Source of the DNA: Panicum virgatum
Lineage: Eukaryota > Streptophyta > Magnoliopsida > Poales > Poaceae
NCBI RefSeq assembly: GCF_016808335.1
Contig: NC_053141.1
Coordinates: forward strand, 5,696,711 to 5,760,710
Reading direction: 5' to 3'
DNA: 64,000 nt
The notes beneath the pieces are model-generated. The model saw nothing but the letters and a program-made list of their open reading frames with translations. It searched no databases and was not told where the DNA came from. Below, piece after piece: positions 19,770-29,120 of the stretch. A program made the position numbers and the translations under genes. How positions within the stretch are numbered: position 1 is the first letter of the stretch; every line of letters starts with the position of its first letter.

Positions 19770-20299
19770 TATGCTTCATGTTATCCGCCGGCGACCGCGC
19801 CCGCATCTGCGCCGTCTGCCGCGCATGGCGCTCCGCCGCGCCCCGCTACGTGAGCCACCAGCAGCCCCCATGGATCGTGCTCCCGGACGGCTCCTGCACC
19901 AACCACCGGCCGCGACGGCGCCTTCTTCCCCCAGATCCCCGGCCTCCCCGACAACGCCACCTGCCTCGCCGCCACCGACGCCTGGCTCGCGCTCGATTGC
20001 ACCGACGACGTGTTCCGGCGCACTCCCACACCTGGGACAACTACTGCCACGAGACGGGGACGTTCGTCGTAGACGCCAGGCTGGACGTCAAGCACCGGCA
20101 CACCTACCTGCTGCACAACCCCTTCACCAACGTCACCGTGCCGCCATCATCGGCCATGTCGCCGAGACCTTCGAGGTCCGCAAGGTGCTCAGGCGCTCGT
20201 CGACGAATCCAGCTGATGATCTCGTCGCCGTCACGACCAGCAGTTCAGACTGCAACATCATCCTGTGCGGCCCTGGCAAGGGTGCGTATGTGCTACCCT
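19770..20299 (+). pseudogene. DUF295-type F-box gene fragment, frameshifted and cut by a CACTA element
   Basis: Plant DUF295 F-box proteins are candidate SCF adaptors. LSAGDRARICAVCRAWRSAA (19773-19832) is the end of an F-box, followed by SHQQPPWIVLPDGS. After a frameshift come GAFFPQIPGLPDNATCLAA and ALDCTDDVFRRTP; after another, WDNYCHETGTFVVDARLDV and HTYLLHNPFTNVTV. Then, in a further frame, IIGHVAETFEVRKVL and DLVAVTTSSSDCNIILC are seen. It stops where CACTACTACAC begins at 20300. The start of the F-box is missing upstream, where the segmental repeat abuts. Confidence 0.75.
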
Positions 20300-20810
20300 C
20301 ACTACTACACAAAGGCTAATTTGTTCTGGTTGAGAAACTTTTGTTGTCCCGGTTTCCCAACTAGGAACGTCAGGCCGGTCCTTTTGTCCCGAGTCTGGCA
20401 ACCGGGACAAAAAGTACTGCCAGCGCCACGTGGCTGGCGCATCCTTTTGTCCCGGTTGGTGTTAGGTCTTTTTTTTTCCTGTTTTCCTTTTCTCAATTTT
20501 TTTTCTTTTTCAATTATACTTTTGCATTTCAATTAAATTTATGTATTGGAATTCAGTGTGTATGATCTCCACTAATATATATATATAGTTACTTATATAA
20601 TATTTGTCCTAGATAGTTTTCATATATAAATTAATTCACTTATATATATATATATATTATTGGAGTGCTTATATATATAATACATACATACTCATAAATA
20701 GAAATTTAATACATACACACATATATATTTACATAGGTATATTCGTTCTTAATTACATATATACGCGTATATTATCATATTTGCTGCGATTGTCAATATT
20801 AGATAGTCCA

Positions 20811-23544
20811 TCATAGTAGAATTCGTCTTTTGGATCGTTGCTCAACAATAAATCCGGACAATTGTTCTTGAATCGCCATAATCTTTTCCTCCGGTATGAG
20901 TTTATCGCGCATCTCCTCGACCTATGGAAAAATGGGATAATTAATTTCGACTAATTAAAATACGAGTTCAAATATTAACAAGTTTTTTACTTACTTCCTC
21001 CTCCCAATCTGTCCAGCCCTTTAGAAGACCTACCAGACCATGGATGTTCTCGTATACATAGTATGCGCATAATACAGTGCCTTGTTTCTGCCTCATACAC
21101 TTTAAGAGAGAAGAAATTATCAAGTATTTACATGAATATATAATAAAACTAATGAATCGTGCAATGAATCATCCAAGTGCGTACCGCAAAATCTGTCTTG
21201 ATCTTCAATTCCTTGTCAAATTTGCCAGGATGATTTTTAGCGAATTCTTTCCAAATCCTGTGCATGATTAGAACAATTATAGTCAAGTAACAAAGTGATT
21301 CAAATTATCGGTCATCGATGAAGTAGTGGTAGAATTACTTTTTCATCATGTTAAGAAGATTTTCGTATTGTTCTGGAGGTCTCCTCAATGAGTCCATAAC
21401 CACGAGTAGGCTCTTCTCGGGAATTATGACAATTAGGACCCAGTGTTCACTGTAAGATTATACAGAGGCAGTTCTTGGTAGTTAAGGTTTAAACAATTCG
21501 ATTATAGAATAGAAAGAGTTAGACGGAAGGAATCACTCACGCAAAGTTGTAAGGAAACAATATCATTTGCTTGTTGTGATGAACGCTTATGTACTTGAAC
21601 AAGTTTTGGTATAGCTCATCGGCATTGTCGCGTAGAATCCTCCAATTACAAGTAATTGGGTCGATGAAGCCGAGGTGAGAGTATCCCTTTCTCCTGCAAG
21701 TTTGTATCTCCATTCTACATGATACCTAATAAATCAAGAGATCAGTATGTTGAGATCATGCAAAACAATACGTAAGGAGAGTAAAATACTTACAGAACCC
21801 ACAAGCCGACCATAGAGATGTCGAGGGCCTCCTGATGGAATAGTTGGCAAATTTCTTCCCAATTTATCCATATAATGGCCTCCCCCCGTAAGAAATCATC
21901 ATCTTTAATCTTTGCGCCCTGCATGAAGATGCAATCAGCCATCGCATGCATGTAGTGCTGGTGCAGCTTATACATTTGCGTTGGAAGCACGGACACTACT
22001 TCGGGGGGTACAAGAGTTTTGCCGATCTCATACGTCCATTTGACGACCACATCGGCCTTTGGAATATTTTCTCCCCCTGCAATCTGAGCCGCCGTCAGGT
22101 TTGATTCTTTCAAAAATGTAACAAAGTCTTGTTCTTGAGTCGTCTGTCCCACTACGAGAGGCTCTATTGATTGTTTCTTTTGGGCTCCGAGCTATGGAAC
22201 GTCGGATGACGACGACTTTGATTGTCTCTTCTTTTTCTTAGTAGTTTTGATAATTGTGCGTTCGTAGTCTGAAGGGGGGTCTCTCGGAATGAATTTTCTC
22301 TTATTTGCTTCGCACATTCCCTTAAAAAATTTCAAATCTATCGGATTTATCACTTTCTCGGGCTCCGGCTTCGGCTTCGGCTTGAAGTGCTCTTTAACTC
22401 TTTCTTGAGTTATCCGATCGCATTCTTCAAGGCTCATGTCCCAGGGTTTAATAGGAGCCTCCTTGATTTTCTTCTCCTTTTCCTTCTTCTTTGGAGGCTT
22501 CTTAGTCGGTGCAGCTACCTTCTTTGCCGGCGGCCGTTTCTGCTTCTTTGTCGGCGGCGGAGGGGGTGACCATGGAGGCGACGGTGACGCTTGAGTGTTC
22601 ATCGGCGCATGAGATGATGGTGATGGAGAATGTGCCGGTGAACCTTGCCGAGACAGTGCGGCTCTTGGGGAGTTTTGCGGAGATGCCGGCCTTGGAGAGG
22701 CATGCTGAGATGCCGGTCTTGGTGTTTGATCATCCGACTTTAGGACAATATAGCGCTTATGCCATAGGATGTAGCCATGAATGGCTTCTGCTAGTGTCCT
22801 CTCCCCATCGCCTCCACGAATATCAAGCTCGAGCGTCTCCCAACCCTGAAACACCTGCTCCACGTCAACTCTTGTGTATCCAGGCAGAATTTGATGCCCG
22901 TGGTACATGTCGCCCGGTTGGGTTGGCATGGCGGTACCATATGCAATAGTGAACATTAAGTTCTTAATGACAGTCTGCAGGTCACAAGGTGTCCGCTGGG
23001 TGATCTCATCCATTGGAAATTGCTGCGGGGCCGTCGCTTCAACTGCGGCCTGGATCCCCGTTGGCTCGGCGACGGCGATGTCTGTGGAAGCGCAGCTGCT
23101 TTTCCGCTGAGACAGATGATCGGTTGCGACATTAGGCTCTGGAGGCACTGTTTGCGCTTGCTGTTGCTGGCTCATTGCTATGGCCACTTGGCATTGAACC
23201 TCTTCCTCCAGTCTTTGATCGTGTGACATGAGCCGCTCCTCTAGCCTTCGCAAGTGCTCCCGCTCATCATTCTTTCTTCTTTGCTGGCTTCTATATAATT
23301 CAATGTAATCCCTGAATCCATACTTCCACGGAACCACGCCTTTGCCTCTTGTGCGACCCGGATGCTCTGGATTCCCAAGGGCGTAAGTCAGCTCGTCCCT
23401 CTCTCTATCCGGCTGGAATATTCCCTCGGCTACTGCTTGTATGGCCTCCTGTAGTCTCTGGGCTGCTCGCTGGATGTTTGGCCCATAGATGCAGTCACCA
23501 GTCAATGGGTCCAAGCTTCCCCCGTGACCATAAAACCAGGTCAT
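20811..23544 (-). pseudogene. CACTA second gene: DUF8039-like region plus Ulp1-like cysteine protease
   Basis: Such genes accompany the transposase in plant CACTA elements. The first exon starts MTWFYGHGGSLDPLTGD (ATG at 23544). It has VVPWKYGFRDYIELYRS, a Q-rich coiled stretch, a domain like DUF8039 (LPGYTRVDVEQVFQGW region), then Pro/Ser- and Lys-rich linkers. A TAG near 22192-22194 interrupts it, and the same frame resumes to about 21793. Further exons about 21541-21717, 21340-21450, 21184-21262, 21000-21090 and 20811-20930 encode a C48 peptidase-like domain with catalytic His in EHWVLIVII, Asp in VVMDSLRRP and Cys in TVLCAYYVYEN. Splice sites are plausible throughout. One premature stop makes it non-functional unless read through. 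Confidence 0.72.
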
Positions 23545-23937
23545 TGACGTAAGAGCAGAATTTTCTTGTGTTCCTCGATATATAGGTCAACCAAGGATGA
23601 TTGTTGAAGAACCGTATAATGCGCTTTCTTGAATGAGAAATCATCTGTGCAGACATAAAATTTCTTTTCTAATGTACCCTTTCCAGTTAGTCTCCCCTCA
23701 TATCGTGATTCAGGGACTCCAATCGGTTTAAGGTCATCAATAAAGTCAACACAAAAGTCAATGACCTCCTCAGTTCCGTAGGCACTGGCGATGCTTCCTT
23801 CTGGACGAGCTCGATTACGAACACATTTCTTGAATACCCCCATGAACCTTTCGAATGGGAACATATTGTGTAGAAATACTGGCCCATCCAGTGGTCTCAG
23901 ATTTTGGTCGAAGAGACATAACGCCACTCAGATCCTC
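23541..23937 (-). pseudogene. CACTA transposase (TNP2-like) C-terminal fragment, DUF4218
   Basis: The open frame contains MFPFERFMGVFKKCVRNRAR and PEGSIASAYGTEEVIDFCVD, then DLKPIGVPESRYEGRLTGKG and FKKAHYTVLQQSSLVD, the standard DUF4218 series of En/Spm transposases. The catalytic upstream part is absent: the frame opens at 23927 near the element's broken edge. Its stop overlaps the ATG of the next gene, implying deletion of the normal intergenic part. Confidence 0.78.
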
Positions 23938-25074
23938 TTAGGTCCAACGCTAAGGCTGCAGCCTGCTCACGCGGCGCCACCAGCCTGCGCGCCCCCTTCG
24001 GCCAACGCGAAGGCGGCCTTCTTTGGCGCCAAGTTCGCCAGCAGCCAATCCGAGCTCAGCGAACAGCAGGTACTCCAAACTCAAAAATGTTTAGGGCTGT
24101 CTGTTGGGGTTCGATCCCAGGTCTTGAGCTTCAGAGGAAGCGAAGCCGTGCTCTTGCTGCATGTTTCCTCGACTTTACAGTAAGTACTGTACTTCAGCTG
24201 GGCCTTTATCAGTCAGTTGATTTTTGGTCTTCGGTTCTTAACTAGACCATATTTTTCGCCCTCAGAATTAAGTAACTTCGGTCAGCAGCTTTGTCTCCAC
24301 GTAGATGGATTTTACTTTAAGCCTAACTAATTAATCTACCGGCAATCTCCTTTGCGATGGATAATTAAGAAAACACCTTTGGCAGGATGGAAAAATACCT
24401 TCGAAGACTGGTATTATAGCTTTTGAGTTTACCTCGGTTGGATTTCACGAGATTAGCTTCTCACCCTTCGGCATCATCTCGGTTGGATTCCAAGAAATAA
24501 ATTTTCTACCTTCCGAAGTGCAAGTTTAATATCATATGATTTACCCTTTCTAATGTCTCATTTAATTATATGCTCAAGCTAACTGTCCACCTGCAAGGAT
24601 GGTACTCATCGTTTTCGCAGGCTTTTCACCAAGAATACAACCTTCGGGTTATTTATTTTCACCCAAGAGAAAATAAAATTCCATATGGGACTTCGGCTAT
24701 CTATGTTGTATGCAAGATACCATCTCCGGGCTATTGATTTTCACCCCGAAGACAATTATATATGGCGTTTCGGTTATTCGAGGTTGATGCAAGATTCTCC
24801 GACAGGCTATCGGTTTTCACCCCAAAGTGAACTAATTTATATATGGCAACGACCATGCTGAGTCTCACAGAATTCTATTTGGGCTTCGGTATTGCTTGAT
24901 TGCACTTAACTTATGAGATTTCCACCAGATGACAAAGTGAAATTCATCCGAAAGGTTGGGCCTTGATTGATAGGCCAACCCTTCGATCGTTACTCATTGC
25001 AAAAGCATCGCATTCATTTCATCTCATATTGCATAATTTGCATTGCGTTGCACTTCGGCGGAAAGCCGAAGGAA

Positions 25075-25415
25075 GAGAAGTCCTTCTATGTGTAAAGCTA
25101 AAGGCAAAGAAAGTCCTGTCATGCGAAATGCCGAATGCAAAGAAAGTCCTGTCGGCGAAATGCCGAAGGCAAAGAAAGTTCTGTCGTGCGAAATGCCGAA
25201 GGCAAAGAAAATCCTGTCGTGCGAAATATCGAAGGCAAAGAAAGTCATGTCGGCGAAATGCCGAAGGCAAGGAAAGTCCTGTCAGTGAAATGCCGAAGGC
25301 AAAGAAAGTTCTGTCGTGCGAAATGCCGAAGGCAAAGAAAGTCCTGTCGTGCGAAATGCCGAAGGCAAAGAAAGTCCTGTCGCGCGTAAAGCCAAAGGCA
25401 ATTACGGAACCCCTC
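25075..25415 (+). repeat. Minisatellite, 33-bp unit, about 10 copies
   Basis: Units resemble GAAATGCCGAAGGCAAAGAA followed by AGTCCTGTCGTGC. The unit is eleven codons long, so both strands stay open: plus reads MPKAKKVLSCE-like repeats in a 159-codon frame (24963-25442), and minus reads HDRTFFAFGIS repeats in a 156-codon frame (25019-25489). Some units are shortened to 30 bp, still in frame. Whether either frame is translated is unknown. Confidence 0.85.
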
Positions 25416-25949
25416 CGAGCTTTAAAGCCGAAGGCATTGTAATAACTGAGAAACGAAATGACATGTTTTGGCAGGTGAAATAGCCTCAAAGAGGGAAAAT
25501 CTTATCTCTGGTTCCCATATTAGCGGTTATTAATGAGGCGGAACCCTCTTATAGTTTCCTTGTGGAATATAAACAAGACCCTTGGGAAAAAATATGTCGT
25601 CAAAATATGTATGCACCGAAGCATCTATCCCTTTTCGTCGAACGAAGAGGGGAGTCATCGGCGCGTAACAAGTGACGATGCTTGATAGAAGTAAGCACGA
25701 GTTGCACGTCCTGAATGGGTCTCGCTCCTCTTAGCTTCACTTCCAGTACATTAAAGTCATCCACTATGCAAAACTGAAGGCAGGGAAACCCTATTGCGTG
25801 AAATTGAAAGGCTTAAGCATCTTCGTCCAAAATGGGCATCGTCACTTCTATGCTGCCTCCACCACGAACCCCCGGACAAGAGGGGCTATAGTGGGTCTAG
25901 GAGCCTAGCACCCCTGGCGAACAAGTCTTGCCCAGTGCTCATCATTTCG

Positions 25950-26890
25950 GCTTCAATGACAACCGCGACTTCGGTTTCGCCCTCGTCGAAAGAGTTCGAC
26001 TCAAAGGGCTCGCCATCTACCTTCGGCGACGACGACTTCGCCTTCGCCCTCGTCGACAGAGTTCGGCTCGAGGGGCTCATCGTCTACCTTCGATGACGAC
26101 GACTTCAGCTTCACCCTCGTCGATAGAGTTCGACTCGAGGGGCTCGTCGTCTACCTTCGGCAATGATGACTTCACCTTTGCCCTCATCGACAGAGTTCGG
26201 CTCGAGGGGCTCACTATCTACCTTCGGTGATGCTGACTTCACCTTTGCCCTCATCGACAGAGTTCGACTCGAGGGGCTCGCCATCTACCTTCGGCGATGT
26301 CGACTTCACCTTCGTCCTCGTCGACAGAGTTTGGCTCGAGGGGCTCGCCGTCTACCTTCGGCGACGACGACTTCGCCTTCGCCCTCGTCGACAGAGTTTG
26401 GCTTGAGGGGGCTCGCCGTCTACCTTCGGCGATGACGACTTCGGCTTCATCCTCGTCGGTAGAGTTTGACTCGAGAGGCTCGCCGTCTACCTTCGGCGAT
26501 GATGACTTCGCCTTCGCCCTCGTCGACAGAGTTCGGCTCGAGGGGCTCGCCGTCTACCTTCGACTTCGGCTTCACCCTCGTCGACATAGTTCGACTCGAG
26601 GGGCTCGTCGTCTAGCTTCGGCAATGACGACTTTGGCTTCACCCTCGTCGACAGAGTTCGACTCGAGGAGCTCGCTGTCTACCTTTGGCGATGTCGACTT
26701 CACCTTCGCCCTTGTCGACAGAGTTTGGCTCGAGGGGCTCGCCGTCTACCTTCGGCGACGACGACTTCGCCTTCGCCCTCGTCGACAGAGTTCGAATAGA
26801 GGGGCTCGTCGTCTACCTTCGGTGACGACAACTTCACCTTCGTCGACAGAGTTCGGCTCGAGTGGCTCGCCGTCTACCTTCGGCGACGAC
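25950..26890 (+). repeat. Minisatellite, 67-bp unit, about 13-14 copies
   Basis: The word CTACCTTCGG recurs at a strict 67-bp period (for example ctac at 26017, 26084, 26151, 26218, 26285, 26352). Units contain CGACTTCGCCTTCGCCCTCG, GTCGACAGAGTTCG and CTCGAGGGGCTCGCC. Because 67 is not a multiple of three, one reading frame cycles through all three frames, and the longest open frame is 222 codons (26297-26965). Coding use is doubtful. Confidence 0.85.
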
Positions 26891-26977
26891 GATCTAGAGA
26901 TAGATCTGGGCCAATTCAAATGTATTCAGATACTATGCTTTGTCATACTAACTAAAGCAAATTAGCTGAGGGGCTAC

Positions 26978-27216
26978 TGTTGGGGAAATGGACTAGCCCA
27001 TATAGCTAAACAAGCTGATTGTAAAGGCCCAAGGGCCCAAATGTAAAGCATGTACTTTTCAAGGGGTCAAGGGCAAATTGTCACCTTCCTCCCGCCTATA
27101 TATACAGTTGACCAAAGGGGTCAAAGGGTGGGTCTCTTTTGGTGGAGCTCTTGACACTTGCTCTCATTTTAGAGTCCTCTCCATTTCTACTGCTTGGTGG
27201 AATCTTCCCACCAACA
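26978..27216 (+). repeat. Short LTR (TGTTGGGG...CCAACA)
   Basis: Begins with TGTTGGGGAAATGG after a polypurine tract and ends in CCACCAACA, so it has TG..CA ends and short terminal inverted repeats. A TATA box CTATATATA lies at 27097-27105. At about 239 bp it is short. A partner LTR was not found to the left, so this is taken as the 3' LTR of the preceding element. Confidence 0.6.
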
Positions 27217-27511
27217 ATGCATAAAGTTTTGGGTGTAAAGCATTGTAGCACTTTCGTTTGTATTTGGTAATTATTGTTCCGCCATGGATTAACTAGTCTC
27301 AAAAGATTCATCTCGCAAATTATAGATAAACTATGTAATTAGTTATTTTGTTTAGCTACATTTAATACTTCATGCATGCATTGAAAGATTTGATATGATG
27401 GGGAATCTTGTAAAGTTTTGGAATTTTGAAGGGAACTAAACAAGGCCTTAGTTCCCAAAAATTATCCTACTACCTGTCACATCGAATCTTTGGATAGATG
27501 CATGAAGTATT
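27217..27511. mobile_element. Two abutting fragments of a common grass MITE
   Basis: 27219-27447 ends in GGGAACTAAACAAGGCC and contains TCTCAAAAGATTCATCTCGC and ACTTTCGTTTGTATTTGG, a family widespread in grasses with GGCCTTGTTTAGTTCC ends. 27448-27511 (TTAGTTCCCAAAAATTATCC..., GTCACATCGAATCTTTGG) is the start of a second copy in the opposite orientation, cut off by the Gypsy A LTR at 27512. Confidence 0.65.
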
Positions 27512-29081
27512 TGTTGACACCGTTTTTTGACATGTGTCGAGGAAGGTGATTTCGGTGAAGGGAAGGTGGCCGATTCAAAAGAAACCAAAAGATGCACAGA
27601 GTTGGAATCGGCCGATGGGAATCCGTCCGATGGACCAGGAGAATATTTTGCAAAGATGCTGATTAGTCCGCTCTTGTACTCGGCCGATGGAGAGTTGCCG
27701 ATGAAGTCAAGGGAGGAGGAGAGGATCCGGACTCTACGGGAATCTTGATGATTCGGTTGTAATATTTTAAGTAGTTTATCTTTTAGATAGTCTTTTCTTT
27801 AGAGTCAAGTAATATTTACCGTAATCGGCTAGGACCTGATAGCGCTAGGCTATATATATATCAGTTGTAAGGGACCGGAAAGTTAACACCATTTTTTGAC
27901 ACGTGTCAAGGAAGGTGATTTTGATGAAGGGAAGGTGGCCGATTCGAAAGAAACCAAAAGATGCACAGAGCTGGAATCGGCCGATGGGAGTCCGTCCGAT
28001 GGGCCAGGAGAATATTCTGCGAAGATGCTGATTAGTCCACTTTGGTACTCAGCCGATGGGAGTCCGTCCGATGGGCCGGGAGAATATTGTACGAGGATGC
28101 TAATTTGTCCACTCTGGTACTCGGCCGATGGAGAGTTGCTGAGAAGTCAAGGGAGGAGGAGAGGATCCAGACTCTACAAGAATCTTGATGATTCGGTTGT
28201 AATATTTTAAGTAGTTTATATTTTAGATAGTCTTTTCTTTAGAATCAAGTAATGTTTGCCGTAATCGGCTAGGACCTGATAGCGCTAGGCTATATATATC
28301 AGTTGTAAGGGATCAGAAAAACTTGATGCACATCCAATACAACACAACTTTATAATTCCTTTGCATTTTTTCGGCGACTTCGCCTTTTCTTTTTTTTCGA
28401 TGAGTTCTTTCAAGTTGATCAAGGACGCCTCATATTCGAGCGACTTGATTTGCTGGTGAGTTTTTGTTTTACCGAGTATATTTGAGCTTTAGCTACCAGG
28501 CGCATCGCTATGGCTTCGTTCAAATCTATTCAAAAGTTATCGAGTTTATCTAGGCTTTGACTTCCGGGTGCATCGTTGTCGTCTCGTCTAGATTTATTCA
28601 CCAATTACCAATATCGGCTAGACTTGTAGGTTTTCCTACGCTTTTTGGCCATTATCATCCCTAAAAACATATTAGATCGGCTTTAGGTTTTACAATAACA
28701 CTTTTGTTATTTCAAGAGCTGATTTAGATCTGTTTTTAGCATGCATCATCTGAGTTACACATTTGTAGCTTAGATTTTGCTGTACACGCTCGATCGGCTA
28801 CTCAGAGCCGGTTTTGTCGTCTAGTGCATCGGCTCATTTTGCCGACGCACCCGTTATTACGCGCTTGTATTCAATATCTTTTTGTCGCGTTCAGTATCGG
28901 CAAAGCTTGCCGATACGCCTACTTGAGAGATATTCGGAATCCTAGCCGATACGCTCTTAAATTTGACTTTGTTTTCTCCCTTGTCAATTTCAGGTCAAAT
29001 TGACTAACACGCTTGGTTGACTTTCCGTGACTCGGCGAACACTTGCCCTCGGATTCTAGTGTGTTGATTTTTGCGTCAACA
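27512..29081 (+). repeat. 5' LTR of Gypsy A, with tandem duplication of its promoter part
   Basis: Starts TGTTGACACC and ends GCGTCAACA, followed by a primer-binding-like sequence (TTTTGGCACACTCGGTGGGA). 27512-27882 is repeated at 27883-28316; each copy has TGACA.GTGTC, GGCCGAT words and a TATA stretch (27850-27860 and 28290-28299). The second copy holds a further direct repeat of about 73 bp (near 27980 and 28052). The U5 part (28320-29081) is unique. Confidence 0.8.
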
Positions 29082-29120
29082 CATCTTTTGGCACACTCGG
29101 TGGGACACGAAAGCTTCAAC

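Larger units (their letters stand above)
17426..20299 (+). repeat. Segmental repeat, copy 3 (rearranged)
   Basis: Contains the landmarks AATTTCTTTCTGTGCTGG (17426), AACTAAGAGAAA...GTCTTAACG (17701-17737), GACGGCATCACCGCATGAG (17753), GAAGATTCTTAAGCAGTG (17944), TAAGCACACATGTTTAAT (18197), GGTCTTCACCACGGTATAC (19279), AAGTGGCCTGGATAC (19669) and the GGGCCAGCTATGCTTC word (19762). The order differs from copy 1 (the AACTAAGAG block comes first), so the copy is rearranged. It carries a hAT and a Stowaway insertion. Confidence 0.7.
20300..23937 (-). mobile_element. CACTA (En/Spm) element, right end missing
   Basis: It begins with the CACTACTACAC terminus at 20300. Subterminal GTCCCGGTT and AACCGGGAC words follow (20345-20460), typical of grass CACTA elements. 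The interior encodes, on the minus strand, a transposase C-terminal relic and an Ulp1-type gene. After about 23937 the sequence changes character without a second CACTA terminus, so the element is truncated by deletion or by the following retroelement. 20470-20810 is AT-rich spacer with TATATA runs. Confidence 0.8.
23938..26977 (+). mobile_element. Interior of an LTR-type element lacking recognisable gag-pol
   Basis: It runs up to a purine-rich tract (GCTGAGGGGCTAC) directly before an LTR at 26978, so it is the internal part of a non-autonomous or deleted LTR element. No gag, RT or integrase motif is visible. At 23940-24070 there is a GC-rich exon-like piece ending in a possible donor (CAG|GTACTCC), perhaps a captured fragment; 24200-24960 is non-coding with recurrent CTTCGG words. 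Two minisatellites follow. No 5' LTR was seen. Confidence 0.5.

Noticed and set aside
19670..20536. 288-codon plus-strand frame as a single protein
   Set aside because: Only part of it matches the F-box family; the frame mixes three reading frames of a frameshifted pseudogene and runs into the CACTA element.
25075..26890. Regularly spaced repeats as a CRISPR array
   Set aside because: Units are contiguous with no unique spacers and the DNA is plant nuclear; these are minisatellites.
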